DNA of 64,000 bases from Spirosoma panaciterrae DSM 21099 (GCF_000374025.1 NZ_KB893244.1:1-64000); one strand, 5' to 3'; positions 18,332 to 27,523 are shown, counted from the stretch's first letter. A program made the numbers and translations. The notes: a model not told the origin generated them from the sequence alone.

Positions 18332-19392
18332 TTGTTTTCAGATGGGGTCTTGGTTTGATAAGTATTCCAATTGCCGATTAGCTTATCGACCACTACAACG
18401 CCCGTTCGGTAGGCAGCTTCCAGCGCGGGGATGTAGGCCGTATAGCGCTCACCTACGGCTTTGCCGCCATTGGTCAGATTCTGGGCGGCCGTTACGCCCG
18501 ATGGCTGCATGGTGTAGTTGCTGGCTGTTCGGAGAACCATATAGCGATTGATGTCGGCTTTCCCCGCTTTGGTCAGCCATTGCAACGACTGGCCGGTGCC
18601 AGTATCCTCCATCGCTGAGGTCACAAAATTACCTTTGCCGCCGGTCCAGTAGCTGACCCATTGGTTCGCCCAGTCGTTGAGGTATTTGCCGTGCCAGAAG
18701 GTCATAGCCGCAATATGGTCGCCCATCATCACCCGAGGAGGTTTTTGGGCTTCGGGAAAATCGCGGTATACAGCCCGCATTTTCTGAAGTGTTTCGCTAT
18801 CGTCGAGCTTCACAGCTTTGGTGAGGCTATAAGCCCATTTCGCCAGGTCTGGATTCAGATGGTAAGCGACCTGGAAATCATTTTCCTGAACAGGTTCTTC
18901 GTAGGGTTTGGCCCGGCGTAAAGGCAGATAGCCCGTCGACCAGTCGCTGGGAATCTCGCGGGGGTCGATTTCGTGGGCCAGATCGCCATCTACCAGCCAT
19001 TCGGCCCAAACGGCCGACCCGGCTGAACCATCGTTTGGGTCGATACCGGCAATGCCCGCCACCAGCCAGTAGGCTTTCGAGAGGTCGAATCGAGGGTCCA
19101 TGCCCAACGCCATAATGGAGGCCGCCGAACGCGCTGTCCCCATACCTGTACAGATACCCAGCACCTGTTTGTCGGGATTGTAGCGCAGGTCGCGGTAGCC
19201 TTGAGGAAACGGAATCGTTTGCGAGAGCGGCAGCCGTTCAACCCAGTACTGAAATTCGCCCGGTCGGTCGCCCGTATCGGCCCCGATTTCGAACATGGTA
19301 ACGACAACCACCCGGACCGGAATACGATTGGTGGATTGACCCAGCGTCGTTAAGCTGATAACGAGCAGTAGCGACAGGAAGAATGGTTTCAT
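18328..19392 (-). CDS. NUP family purine nucleoside permease-like protein, exported
   Basis: A 354-residue protein. ATG 19392 is chosen because it gives a signal peptide (MKPFFLSLLLVISLTTLGQS); a TTG 54 bases upstream is rejected. The conserved segments VVVVTMFEIGADTGDRPGEF, VLGICTGMGTARSAASI, YWLVAGIAGIDPNDGSAGSA and TASNYTMQPSGVTA match PF06516, the family of the fungal/plant purine nucleoside permease. The fold resembles nucleoside phosphorylases, so in bacteria it may bind or cleave nucleosides in the periplasm rather than transport them. It lies 68 bp downstream of the CocE-like gene and is followed by a palindromic element and then the beta-lactamase and nucleoside hydrolase genes. Confidence 0.88.
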   Translation of the reverse strand: MKPFFLSLLLVISLTTLGQSTNRIPVRVVVVTMFEIGADTGDRPGEFQYWVERLPLSQTIPFPQGYRDLRYNPDKQVLGICTGMGTARSAASIMALGMDPRFDLSKAYWLVAGIAGIDPNDGSAGSAVWAEWLVDGDLAHEIDPREIPSDWSTGYLPLRRAKPYEEPVQENDFQVAYHLNPDLAKWAYSLTKAVKLDDSETLQKMRAVYRDFPEAQKPPRVMMGDHIAAMTFWHGKYLNDWANQWVSYWTGGKGNFVTSAMEDTGTGQSLQWLTKAGKADINRYMVLRTASNYTMQPSGVTAAQNLTNGGKAVGERYTAYIPALEAAYRTGVVVVDKLIGNWNTYQTKTPSENK

Positions 19393-19460
19393 GGAGAATG
19401 GCTTATAACTGTGGTATCGGGTACTTCTATCCGACACCAAAAACAAATGATAAAAACGAC

Positions 19461-21377
19461 CTAGGGCTTCAACACACCGATTTTCAGGTAACTGTTTTCG
19501 TGATAAACCCGGTGTGTCGCTTTCTGATAGTCAGAGTCCTGGGCTGTAAAAATGTTCACGAATTTCTGCGGATTGCGGTCGGCCAGGGGGAAACAGCTAC
19601 TTTGTATCTGTACCATCAGCCGATGTCCTTTTTTGAACGTATGCAGCACATCCTGCAATTCAATAGCCACAACGGACGGTTTATTTGGGACAAAAGGCTC
19701 TGGTTTGCTGATGTTGTTGCGATACTTACCCCGCATAATTTCGCTGCGAACGAGTTGCTGATAATCGCCATAGACCACGTCTTTTTTCTGTGGATTTTGC
19801 TGGGGGGCATCGGGCGGATACACATCGATCACTTTTACCATCCAGTCGGCGTCGGTCCCAGTGGTCGACACGGTCAGTTGCGCCAGAATCGGTCCGGCCA
19901 GCGTCAGATCTTCGCTGAGCGGTTCGGTCTGAAACGTAAGTACGTCGGGCCGGGCAGCCGCGAATCGCTGATCATCGACCATGTAATCAGCCGAAAAGCC
20001 ATCGTTGATTTTGCTGGCGAAGGGAACGGGATGCGCCGGATCGGACAGGAATTCAGAAAACGTAGCCCCTGTCAGGGAAGGCGAAAAGCCTAATTTACCC
20101 CCAGCCTGTAGGTACACCTGCTTTGGTTGGGTTTCTTTGGGTGGGTAAGTGTCGAAGGTTCGCCAGCGGTTCGTGCCAGTTTCAAATACCGTGGCCTCGG
20201 GCAGACCCAGCGGAGTTGTTTCGTTGAACAGATAATGTTTGAAGAATTTTGCTTCGATGTTCTGCTGGTAATAGGGCGACGTTGCCGAACCAAAATCCAG
20301 GTCATTGAGCGTTTGACCCGATGGCCCCGACCAGCCACCATGTACCCACGGGCCGACAACGAAGATATTCTGAATACCTGGATTCTGCTTTTCGATGGCT
20401 TTGTAGGTGTTGAACGTACCGTACAAATCCTGCTCGTCGTACCAGCCACCCACTACCATAACGGCATGTTTGATGCCCTTTAGATGGGGCAGAATATTTC
20501 GTTTTTTCCAGTGTTCGTCGTAATCGGGGTGCTGGAAGTTTTCGTAGTAATATTTGTTTCGGCCTTTGAAATACTGACTTTCCGAATTGGCGGTTGGGCC
20601 CATGTTCAGGTAAAAATGGTAGCCATCCGGATCGTTGATCTCAAAGAGCAGGGGTGGGTTTTGTTTGGTGGGTTGCTTATGTTCCTGAAAGTACGGGTAG
20701 AAGCTAAAGTTGGCCGCAATCTGGAAGGCTCCGTTATGAAACGCATCGTCGCGCCAGAGATCGGCCATGGGAGCCTGGGGCGAAGAGGCTTTTAGCGCCG
20801 GATGGCCCGATACCGAGCCTGCTGAGGTAAAGAAGCCCGGATAGCTAATGCCCCACTGCCCTACGTTGCCGTTATGATTTGGAAGGTTTTTGAGCAACCA
20901 GTCAATGGTGTCGTAGGTGTCCGATGCTTCATCGTGGTCGGCATTCGATTTCTTTACAGTCACATGGGGCGTCATTTCGACAAAGGTGCCTTCCGAAGAC
21001 CATCTTCCCCGAACGTCCTGGTACACAACGATATAGTTGTCGCGTAGCATAAACGGATTTGGTCCTACCCGCCGACGGAATCGTTCCGTACCATACGGTT
21101 GGCAACTGTAGGGCGTGCGCTGCATGATGATCGGATGCTTTACCGATTGGTCTTTAGGGGCGTAAACCTGGGTGAACAGCTTTGTGCCATCCCGCATGGG
21201 GACCATAAATTCCGATTTGGTGTAATTCTCACGCACGTAAGCAGAGTCCTGAGTGGGCGTGTAGGGATAGGAGGGGGCCGACGGTGCGGGGGCTGGTGGA
21301 TTCGATTGCGCAATGGCAAAGACCGGAATCAGCAGCAGGCAGGCAAGGTGTAGTTTCACTGCGTTGATGACATTCAT
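19461..21377 (-). CDS. CocE/NonD family (S15-like) hydrolase, exported
   Basis: A 638-residue alpha/beta hydrolase. ATG 21377 is preferred over a GTG nine bases upstream; it precedes a signal peptide ending PVFAIAQS and a Pro/Ser-rich linker. The catalytic serine is Ser178 in GQWGISYPG. The C-terminal jelly-roll typical of X-Pro dipeptidyl-peptidase-like CocE proteins is present (TGTDADWMVKVIDVYPP, GHRLMVQIQSSCFP). Members hydrolyse esters or amides such as acylated amino acids; glutaryl-7-ACA acylases and cocaine esterase are relatives, so a beta-lactam side chain cannot be excluded as a substrate. It is the first gene of the minus-strand run leading to NUP, the B1 beta-lactamase and the nucleoside hydrolase. 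Confidence 0.9.
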   Translation of the reverse strand: MNVINAVKLHLACLLLIPVFAIAQSNPPAPAPSAPSYPYTPTQDSAYVRENYTKSEFMVPMRDGTKLFTQVYAPKDQSVKHPIIMQRTPYSCQPYGTERFRRRVGPNPFMLRDNYIVVYQDVRGRWSSEGTFVEMTPHVTVKKSNADHDEASDTYDTIDWLLKNLPNHNGNVGQWGISYPGFFTSAGSVSGHPALKASSPQAPMADLWRDDAFHNGAFQIAANFSFYPYFQEHKQPTKQNPPLLFEINDPDGYHFYLNMGPTANSESQYFKGRNKYYYENFQHPDYDEHWKKRNILPHLKGIKHAVMVVGGWYDEQDLYGTFNTYKAIEKQNPGIQNIFVVGPWVHGGWSGPSGQTLNDLDFGSATSPYYQQNIEAKFFKHYLFNETTPLGLPEATVFETGTNRWRTFDTYPPKETQPKQVYLQAGGKLGFSPSLTGATFSEFLSDPAHPVPFASKINDGFSADYMVDDQRFAAARPDVLTFQTEPLSEDLTLAGPILAQLTVSTTGTDADWMVKVIDVYPPDAPQQNPQKKDVVYGDYQQLVRSEIMRGKYRNNISKPEPFVPNKPSVVAIELQDVLHTFKKGHRLMVQIQSSCFPLADRNPQKFVNIFTAQDSDYQKATHRVYHENSYLKIGVLKP

Positions 21378-21896
21378 TTTCGCCACAAATTAGCGTTAAA
21401 TTGCATCAGGTCGGTTGAGGTACGCTCAAAACCGCCTGACATTTCCTGAATAAATGGACTGCCCTGGGTAATAGTCGGATCTGGTCGATTGGATTGTCGA
21501 TTCAGGCTGAGTGGCCCAACCCGTTGGATGGTGGGCATCTTTGTCGCATTTACTGGCTTCTTTATAGAAATAGTTTTCTTATTCTGGGAATTAATTTGCG
21601 CTGTTTGGATTTGACCAGCCATTCCTTAACTTGCTCAACAACACACCTCAGGTCTTCGGGTAGCGCCTTGTTTATCAAACGGTTGCTTCGTGAATTGATG
21701 GATTTTTGCGGAAAAAACACGCGCTCGCGTGCTCACAGTTTCAACAGGTCGATGGGAGGGTTGCCAGGCTGAATGACTAGCCCTGGTTAAGCCCGACTCC
21801 GTTCAAATTCGCTTCTCGGCGGGTTGACGGGCCGGCTATTGCCTGCTTCGGCATTTGGGGAGCATTATTTTTCGCAACTATATAACCTGACTATTC
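21378..21896. other. gene-free divergent intergenic region
   Basis: 519 bp separate the CocE-like gene (minus) and the TolB/amidohydrolase gene (plus). Short open frames occur on both strands (for example 21374-21622 minus) but resemble no family and have unusual composition. No RNA gene, clear promoter or mobile element was recognised. It must contain both promoters; a weak CTAATTTG lies just upstream of the CocE-like start. Confidence 0.5.
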
Positions 21897-24896
21897 ATGA
21901 AACGTCGTTTTGTCATTATTGCCATGCTCCTGTTGCCGTTGCTGTGGAGTCCGCAACGGGTTCATGCCCAGACGGATTCTCTTCGGATTACGGTCAATGA
22001 GGGAACCAATATGGCGGCTGCGCTCTCGCCCGACGGGCAGTCGCTGGTTATTGATTTACAGGGAACCATCTGGCTGATGCCCGCAAAAGGGGGTACGGCA
22101 AAGGCACTGACCGACTTCCGCGATGATGCTCACCAACCGGCCTGGTCGCCCGATGGGAAGCGGATTACATATTTTTCGTACCGCGACGGTACCTTTCACA
22201 TCTACAGCATACGGCCCGATGGGTCTGATTTACAGAAACATACCAGTGGTGAATTCGATTGTCGTGAACCCGTCTATTCGCCCGATGGAACGCGGATTCT
22301 GTTTTCATCGGATCGGGGAGGGAGTTACAACCTTTGGGAGCTATCCCTGAAAACGAAGGAACTGAAACAACTGACGGATAACGCAGGGAATGAGTATTAC
22401 CCGGCCTGGTCGCCCGATGGCAAACGGATTGCTTATATCGCCACCCGGCCCGATGCTTCCGGTTTATATGTGCTGGAGGGAGGCAACGAAAGACTGGTCT
22501 GGAAAACAACGGCTACACTAGGTTCTCCGGCCTGGGCAAGGGATGGCTCATCATTGCTTCTTCAGATGGTGTCGGATGGGGTTACATCGCTAGTGATCAA
22601 AGATTTGGCTTCGGGTGAGGGGCCTAAAGTGATTTCGGAGGCTCGCGAAGATGTATTCCCTTTTCGACCTTCGGTAGCCTCTGATGGCTCTGTCTGGTAC
22701 ACGGCCGATGGAGCTATTAAGCATAAAACCACCGACTTTTCCAGAACGGATAAACTGACGTGGCAGGCTACTTTTGCCCTGAACCGGAAGCCCTACCAGC
22801 GCAAAACGTACCTGCTCGATAACCCAAAACCACGGGTTGTAAAAGGGATTCGTGGCCCTGTGGTATCGCCCGATGGGAAGGCGGTCGTGTTTTCGGCACT
22901 GGGCGATTTGTACTGGCTGGACATCGGTACGCCAACGCCAAAACAACTGACCAACGATGCGTTTATCGAAGCAGACCCCTGTTTTTCGCCCGATGGTCGG
23001 TATCTGGTGTTTTCATCGGATCGGTCGGGGAGTATCAACCTATGGGCGCGGGACCTGCAAACAGGGCAGGATCGGCAGTTGACCAATGGCACCGAAGAAA
23101 TCAACACCCCTACCTTCGCGCCCGATGGCAAACGGATTGCCTTTTTCCAACTCGACCGGGCGGCTTTTGGCCGGAGTGTGTTGCATACGATTCCGTTCCC
23201 GACTTCCGAAGATCAGCCCTTTGCCACACCCAAAAAAGTCTATGACCCGCTGTTTGGCCCTGGTCCGCCGAGCTGGTCGCCCGATGGCTCAAAGTTGGCC
23301 GTTTCAGCGCTGGATGTTTACTCCAGCCGTTTTCGCGAAGGGCTGAACCAGTTTCTGCTTCTTCCTAGTATGGGGGGTACGGATATATCGGAACTGAAAC
23401 CCGATTCGGCTAGTCAAACCATCAGTTTTCGTGGACATAGCGGTCCAAGCTGGTCGCCCGACGGCCGATGGATGGCCTATGTACTGGAAGGGATGTTGTG
23501 GACGCTGCCCGTTACATCCGATGGAAAACCAACGGGCCCAGCCATACAGCGAACCAAAGCCCTGGCCGATAACATGAGCTGGACTGCCGACTCAAAAAAG
23601 CTGGTGTATCTGGCCGTCGATACGCTGAAGCAAATGGATATGACGACGGGCCAGGTATCGACTATTCCGCTGGACTTTACGTATCAGGCCAAACTGCCTG
23701 CCGGGCCGACCATTATTCATGCCGGGAAACTGTTCGATGGTAAGACCAACAAGTACCTCGAAAACGTGGACATTGTGGTAGAGGGCAGCCGGATCAAAGC
23801 GATTGAACCACATAAAACCGGGCGAGCGGGCAAACTGGTCGATGCCTCGAAACTGACCGTATTGCCGGGGCTTTGGGAAATGCACACACACCAGACCATT
23901 CTGGCTGGCGAAAAACAAGGGCGAATCTGGCTTAGTCACGGCATTACCAGCATTCGCGAAACGGGAGCCGACCCGTATGATGCGCTCGAACGGCGCGAAG
24001 CCTGGGATGCGGGAGTACGCCCTGGGCCACGAGAGTTTTACACGGGTACGATCAACGAAGGGTATCGACTCTATTACGGGCTGGCAACCAGCATCCGCAG
24101 CGAAAAGCAGCTTCGGATGGAACTCGACCGGGCCCAAAAACTCGACTATGATTTGCTGAAATGCTACGTTCGGTTGCCCGACCGATTGCAGCAGATCGCC
24201 ACTGACCTGGCCCACCAGATTGGTATACCCGTTACCTCGCACGAATTGTATCCGGCCGTTAAGTACAATCTCGACGGTGTTGAACATTCGTCGGCCACCA
24301 GCCGCCGGGGGTATTCGATGAAACTCTCATCGACCAACCATATCTATGGCGATGTGCTGAATCTGATCGCCAGGTCGGGTATGAACATGACCCCAACGGC
24401 TAGTTTGCAGGGAGGGTTTTCATTCCAGACCCGCCGGGATACCAGCCTGATGAGCTATCGGCCCTTCACTCATTTTTACAATGAAGTTTATCGGAACAAC
24501 CTCATGGCGCAGCAGCAAACCATGCGTCGGGTCATGCCCGGTGCCGTCGAGAATTTCAAAACACTGGCTCGTAACGTGAAAAAATTCATTGATGCAGGAG
24601 GACGCGTTACGCCCGGTACGGATTCCCCACTGATTCCGTATGGGCTTAGTTTGCAGGTGGAGCTGCAAAATTGGGTCGAAGGAGGGGTGACTCCGTTCGA
24701 AACACTTCGGGGAGCTACCCTCTGGTCGGCCGAAGCGGCAGGCGTTGGGAATGATTTGGGGAGTATCGAAGTGGGAAAACTGGCGGATATGATTGCTGTT
24801 GAGGGTGACCCTCTGACGAAAATTCAGGATGCCATGAATGTGAAATATACCCTCAAAAATGGCCACGTCTGGACATTGGATGAGTTGTTAAAATGA
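21897..24896 (+). CDS. TolB-like propeller fused to amidohydrolase, exported
   Basis: A 999-residue protein with a signal peptide ending RVHAQ. Residues about 30-600 contain repeated PD40/TolB propeller motifs (AWSPDGKRITY, YSPDGTRILFSSD, FSPDGRYLVFSSD, FAPDGKRIAFF). Residues about 602-999 form an amidohydrolase domain: His663 and His665 in EMHTH, the Lys in LLKCYVRLP, His in VTSHEL and VEHSS, and Asp in TPGTDSP, ending with the usual KLADMIAVEGDP strand. The closest catalytic relatives are imidazolonepropionase-like and Xaa-Pro-like dipeptidases, so cleavage of a peptide or cyclic amide outside the inner membrane is inferred. Fusions of this kind are known in environmental Bacteroidota. A perfect palindrome follows the stop. 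Confidence 0.9.
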   Translation: MKRRFVIIAMLLLPLLWSPQRVHAQTDSLRITVNEGTNMAAALSPDGQSLVIDLQGTIWLMPAKGGTAKALTDFRDDAHQPAWSPDGKRITYFSYRDGTFHIYSIRPDGSDLQKHTSGEFDCREPVYSPDGTRILFSSDRGGSYNLWELSLKTKELKQLTDNAGNEYYPAWSPDGKRIAYIATRPDASGLYVLEGGNERLVWKTTATLGSPAWARDGSSLLLQMVSDGVTSLVIKDLASGEGPKVISEAREDVFPFRPSVASDGSVWYTADGAIKHKTTDFSRTDKLTWQATFALNRKPYQRKTYLLDNPKPRVVKGIRGPVVSPDGKAVVFSALGDLYWLDIGTPTPKQLTNDAFIEADPCFSPDGRYLVFSSDRSGSINLWARDLQTGQDRQLTNGTEEINTPTFAPDGKRIAFFQLDRAAFGRSVLHTIPFPTSEDQPFATPKKVYDPLFGPGPPSWSPDGSKLAVSALDVYSSRFREGLNQFLLLPSMGGTDISELKPDSASQTISFRGHSGPSWSPDGRWMAYVLEGMLWTLPVTSDGKPTGPAIQRTKALADNMSWTADSKKLVYLAVDTLKQMDMTTGQVSTIPLDFTYQAKLPAGPTIIHAGKLFDGKTNKYLENVDIVVEGSRIKAIEPHKTGRAGKLVDASKLTVLPGLWEMHTHQTILAGEKQGRIWLSHGITSIRETGADPYDALERREAWDAGVRPGPREFYTGTINEGYRLYYGLATSIRSEKQLRMELDRAQKLDYDLLKCYVRLPDRLQQIATDLAHQIGIPVTSHELYPAVKYNLDGVEHSSATSRRGYSMKLSSTNHIYGDVLNLIARSGMNMTPTASLQGGFSFQTRRDTSLMSYRPFTHFYNEVYRNNLMAQQQTMRRVMPGAVENFKTLARNVKKFIDAGGRVTPGTDSPLIPYGLSLQVELQNWVEGGVTPFETLRGATLWSAEAAGVGNDLGSIEVGKLADMIAVEGDPLTKIQDAMNVKYTLKNGHVWTLDELLK

Positions 24897-24907
24897 TGTA
24901 AATTAGG

Positions 24908-24937
24908 GCGATAGACCCGCCCGGGCGGGTCTATCGC
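24908..24937. terminator. 30-bp perfect palindrome
   Basis: The bases from GCGATAGACCCGCC through the CCCGGG centre to the mirror arm form a perfect 30-bp palindrome 11 bp after the amidohydrolase stop. It would fold into a GC-rich 14-15-bp stem with almost no loop. Terminator or mRNA 3'-end protector is inferred; there is no clear U-tract. Confidence 0.65.
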
Positions 24938-24972
24938 TGAATACGTTACAGCAAACACAACACTACTGAACC

Positions 24973-25389
24973 ATGAAGACGAATAAAACGACTGAAACAA
25001 CCCAAAGTGTTTCTGATTTCCTCAACTCCGTAACTGACGAGACAAAACGGGCCGATAGTTTCGCGCTTGTCGACATCATGCAGGCACAAACCGGGTTCGG
25101 TGCTAAACTGTGGGGGCCGAGCCTGGTCGGGTTTGGCTCCTATCATTACCAATACGACAGCGGTCGCGAAGGCGATGCCCCACTTGTAGGGTTTTCGCCC
25201 AGAGCCAATGCCCTGACCTTGTATCTCGGTACATTTGAGGGGAAGGACGAATTACTGCAAAAGCTGGGTAAGCACAAAACGGGCAAGGGGTGCATCTACA
25301 TTAAAACCTTACGGGATGCGAATCCCGAGACCCTCAGCGAACTCATTCGTCGTTCGGCACAACGAACGATTTCAGATGCCGTGTCGTAG
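24973..25389 (+). CDS. DUF1801 domain protein
   Basis: A 138-residue cytoplasmic protein. The patterns SVSDFLNSVTDETKRAD, MQAQTGFGAKLWGPSLVGFG, FSPRANALTLYL and LGKHKTGKGCIYIKTL identify the DUF1801 (YdhG-like) family, small proteins of unknown function related to frataxin-like iron-binding folds. Here the protein appears full length. It stands alone between the palindrome at 24908-24937 and the MarR gene on the other strand, so its context gives no further clue. Confidence 0.85.
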   Translation: MKTNKTTETTQSVSDFLNSVTDETKRADSFALVDIMQAQTGFGAKLWGPSLVGFGSYHYQYDSGREGDAPLVGFSPRANALTLYLGTFEGKDELLQKLGKHKTGKGCIYIKTLRDANPETLSELIRRSAQRTISDAVS

Positions 25390-25436
25390 GCGAATGGCGT
25401 AAAAAGGGAGAAATGATGGTATTAACCTGGCTCCAG

Positions 25437-26042
25437 TTATTTCATTTTAGCCTCCAGCCATTGCTTAGCCAGAGAAGCCTCAACGGGTTGTAGCCATTGA
25501 ATGCATAGATCGGCCTGATCTTCCGTCAGCTCGCCGAAGCATTGTTGGTTCACCTCGTTCAACTTTTGGTAACAGGCTTCTAATTGTGTTTGCCCCTTTT
25601 CCGTGATCGTTAACCGTTTGGTCCGTTTATCAATTGCATCACCTTCTTCCTGAATTAAACCCGCTTTTTTGAGTCGGTCCAGAATTAATAAGCCCGATGA
25701 CAACTCATTGAAATGAGCCCCGATCACATCGGTCTTCTTAAGGTTTGTGGTATATGCGACTGTACTCAAGTATAAAAATTCGTCGAAGCTAGTTAAGCCA
25801 TACTCTTTAAAAGCCGCTATGGCCTGAAGTGTATGTAGCTTGGCAATTCGACCGAGTAATTTGACCAGTAGGCTGATCCGATCCGGGGGAACAGGCGATT
25901 GCCAAAACGTAGCAGGATTAGTTGCAGGCTCTTGACTGACCAGATAAGCCTGGCAGAACTGAGCTATGTCTGCTTTGGGATTTTGCTCTTCATAGCTCGC
26001 CCATAGATTGACCAATTCAACCGTTTTATTCATGTATATCAT
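25437..26042 (-). CDS. MarR family transcriptional regulator
   Basis: A 201-residue winged-helix protein. The helix-turn-helix and wing lie around residues 95-150: VIGAHFNELSSGLLILDRLKKAGLI then KRTKRLTITEKGQTQLE. The N-terminal 60 residues are longer than in short MarR proteins and are probably part of the dimer interface. Two in-frame ATGs, 26042 and 26033, are possible; with a TATATTTG box ending at 26051 the later one leaves a more normal leader. It is divergent from a VOC gene across a region with symmetric promoters and a perfect 16-bp inverted repeat, so repression of itself and of the VOC gene, relieved by an electrophile or toxic compound, is inferred. Confidence 0.9.
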   Translation of the reverse strand: MIYMNKTVELVNLWASYEEQNPKADIAQFCQAYLVSQEPATNPATFWQSPVPPDRISLLVKLLGRIAKLHTLQAIAAFKEYGLTSFDEFLYLSTVAYTTNLKKTDVIGAHFNELSSGLLILDRLKKAGLIQEEGDAIDKRTKRLTITEKGQTQLEACYQKLNEVNQQCFGELTEDQADLCIQWLQPVEASLAKQWLEAKMK

Positions 26043-26133
26043 TTATGATGCAAATATAAAATAATATATCACCTGTGTTTTTTAAAAGCATTTGTGATAT
26101 ATATTTGTGAGATAAAACATCATAAATGATATA
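26035..26133. promoter_or_regulatory. symmetric divergent promoter/operator region of MarR-VOC pair
   Basis: Arms TATATCATTTATGATG (26035-26050) and CATCATAAATGATATA (26118-26133) are perfect 16-bp inverted copies, each containing the near-palindrome ATCATTTATGAT. Just inside lie mirror promoter boxes TATATTTG: 26051-26058 on the minus strand and 26100-26107 on the plus strand. A second inner inverted pair, ATATATCAC (26064-26072) and GTGATATAT (26094-26102), is nested between them. Each outer arm lies at the expected transcription start, where a bound MarR dimer would block both genes. Confidence 0.75.
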
Positions 26134-26136
26134 AAT

Positions 26137-26505
26137 ATGGGCAATTTGCAAGTTAACGGGTTAACGGGGGTGATTATGTCCTCTGCCGAGCCAGAACGGT
26201 TGGCAAGCTTTTATCGCAACGTGTTAGGGATTCCTTTGGCATTGAACCAGCATGGAAATACACCTGAACATTGGGAGTGCGATTACAAAGGGATTCATTA
26301 TGCCATACTCCAGCAAAAGGTGAAGGCTCAAGCGAACGTAAACACCGTTTTATCATTTGCGGTGGAGGATATAGACGAATTTGTCAGGGGCCACGAGATT
26401 CAGCTAATACATCCCATTCTGGATTTAGGAGAAGGGGCTTTTGTGGCCAGTTTCAAAGACCCTGACGGCAACATCCTACGCTTTTGGATGAACAAGAAAC
26501 AATAA
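26137..26505 (+). CDS. VOC family (glyoxalase-like) protein
   Basis: A 122-residue cytoplasmic protein with a single VOC module pair: GVIMSSAEPERLASFYRNVL, then EHWECDYKGIHYAIL, and FVASFKDPDGNILRFWM at the end. The GLD-type Glu positions and the DPDGN turn are typical of glyoxalase/bleomycin-resistance-like proteins. Metal-dependent modification or binding of a small toxic compound is the usual role; the substrate is unknown. Divergent transcription from a MarR repressor with shared operator-like repeats suggests that the gene is induced by a chemical stress. Confidence 0.87.
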   Translation: MGNLQVNGLTGVIMSSAEPERLASFYRNVLGIPLALNQHGNTPEHWECDYKGIHYAILQQKVKAQANVNTVLSFAVEDIDEFVRGHEIQLIHPILDLGEGAFVASFKDPDGNILRFWMNKKQ

Positions 26506-26570
26506 ATGACGACGAGGTTCTATCGAACCTTTAAAAGGAGTTATGATCTAGGATTTGGATTAACGATTTG

Positions 26571-26636
26571 CCCCTTAATTCCCGAATTTGGACTTGATCT
26601 AATCTCGAGCCAAATCCATCTTCGGGAATTAAGGGG
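26571..26636. terminator. hairpin after VOC gene
   Basis: CCCCTTAATTCCCGAA (26571-26586) pairs perfectly with TTCGGGAATTAAGGGG (26621-26636), a 16-bp stem with a 34-nt loop. It lies between the VOC gene (plus) and the AraC-family gene (minus), so it may serve both. Nothing else is seen in 26506-26722. Confidence 0.6.
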
Positions 26637-26722
26637 TAAAACAAGCTGGGAAAGGGAAAACCCTAAACAGTTTTCATACCATCAACACATACGTAAATAA
26701 GAGTAGTGGCGAGTTGGTCCAG

Positions 26723-27523
26723 TTAACTAACCTTGGAAGGAGCTACGCCATAGGCTTTTTTGAACGCAAACGAAAAGTGCGACAGATCTTCAAAACCCAG
26801 GTCCAGATACACATCCGATGGGGCTTTGCCTTTTTCCTTGATGAGGTAATACGCTTCCTGCAAACGCCGATGCTGTAGCCAGCGGCTAGGCGAGCTATGA
26901 AATATTTTCTCGAAATCCCGTTTGAACGTGGCCAGACTTCGGCCCGTCAGGTAGGCAAATCGTTTCAACTCTACATTGAAGTGGAAGTTTCGGTTCATAA
27001 ATGCTTCCAGGTCAATTTTGCCCGGTGCCGAAAAATCGAATAGTATCGGTTTTACTTCCGGGTTAACACTAAGCAATAGCAGAATCGCTTCTTTCAGCTT
27101 AAGCGTGAGCAGGTTTTCATTGCCCGGCTCTGTCAGGTGCTGGTACGGATACAGCGAATCCATGTAGCTTTTGTAAAGCGGATCGGGCTTTAGCTCCAGA
27201 ATGGCGTCACCTTCCTGATGAGTCTCTGCTGTAATACCATATTCCATACTTACAGCACGAAGCATTTCCTGCGTAAGGTAGATCGACAATGACTTGAACT
27301 CCCCATGTTCGGGAGGGAACTTGGTGAATTTGACAAGGTGGTTCCGTTTACTTAATCGAAAATCGCCTTCGCGGAAGAGGTACTCGTTGGTGCCATCGGT
27401 AGTTACGAGCGTTCCGGCGATCTGGTAGCTGAAAACATGTTCGGGCACGAACTGTTCGCCTTCCCGGCTTCGGGTGTAGTAGCATGAATAGGCAATGGGC
27501 ATGTGCTTTTTTTCGTCCAGCAT
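26723..27523 (-). CDS. AraC family transcriptional regulator
   Basis: A 267-residue regulator if ATG 27523 is used (27502 is an alternative). Longer in-frame starts up to 27595 would run through the upstream hairpin and are rejected. Residues about 1-150 form an AraC-type ligand-binding region (YQIAGTLVTTDGTNEYLFREGDF looks cupin-like). The C-terminal 100 residues hold the double HTH: LKRFAYLTGRSLATFKRDFE and APSDVYLDLGFEDLSHFSFA. It is the last gene of a six-gene minus-strand run, directly after an SDR gene. It probably controls part of that run, with an unknown effector. Confidence 0.9.
   Translation of the reverse strand: MLDEKKHMPIAYSCYYTRSREGEQFVPEHVFSYQIAGTLVTTDGTNEYLFREGDFRLSKRNHLVKFTKFPPEHGEFKSLSIYLTQEMLRAVSMEYGITAETHQEGDAILELKPDPLYKSYMDSLYPYQHLTEPGNENLLTLKLKEAILLLLSVNPEVKPILFDFSAPGKIDLEAFMNRNFHFNVELKRFAYLTGRSLATFKRDFEKIFHSSPSRWLQHRRLQEAYYLIKEKGKAPSDVYLDLGFEDLSHFSFAFKKAYGVAPSKVS

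Noticed and set aside
21374-21622. 82-residue minus-strand open frame before the CocE-like gene
   Set aside because: It overlaps the CocE-like start, is Gln/Asn/Pro-rich with no motif, and looks like random reading in the intergenic region.
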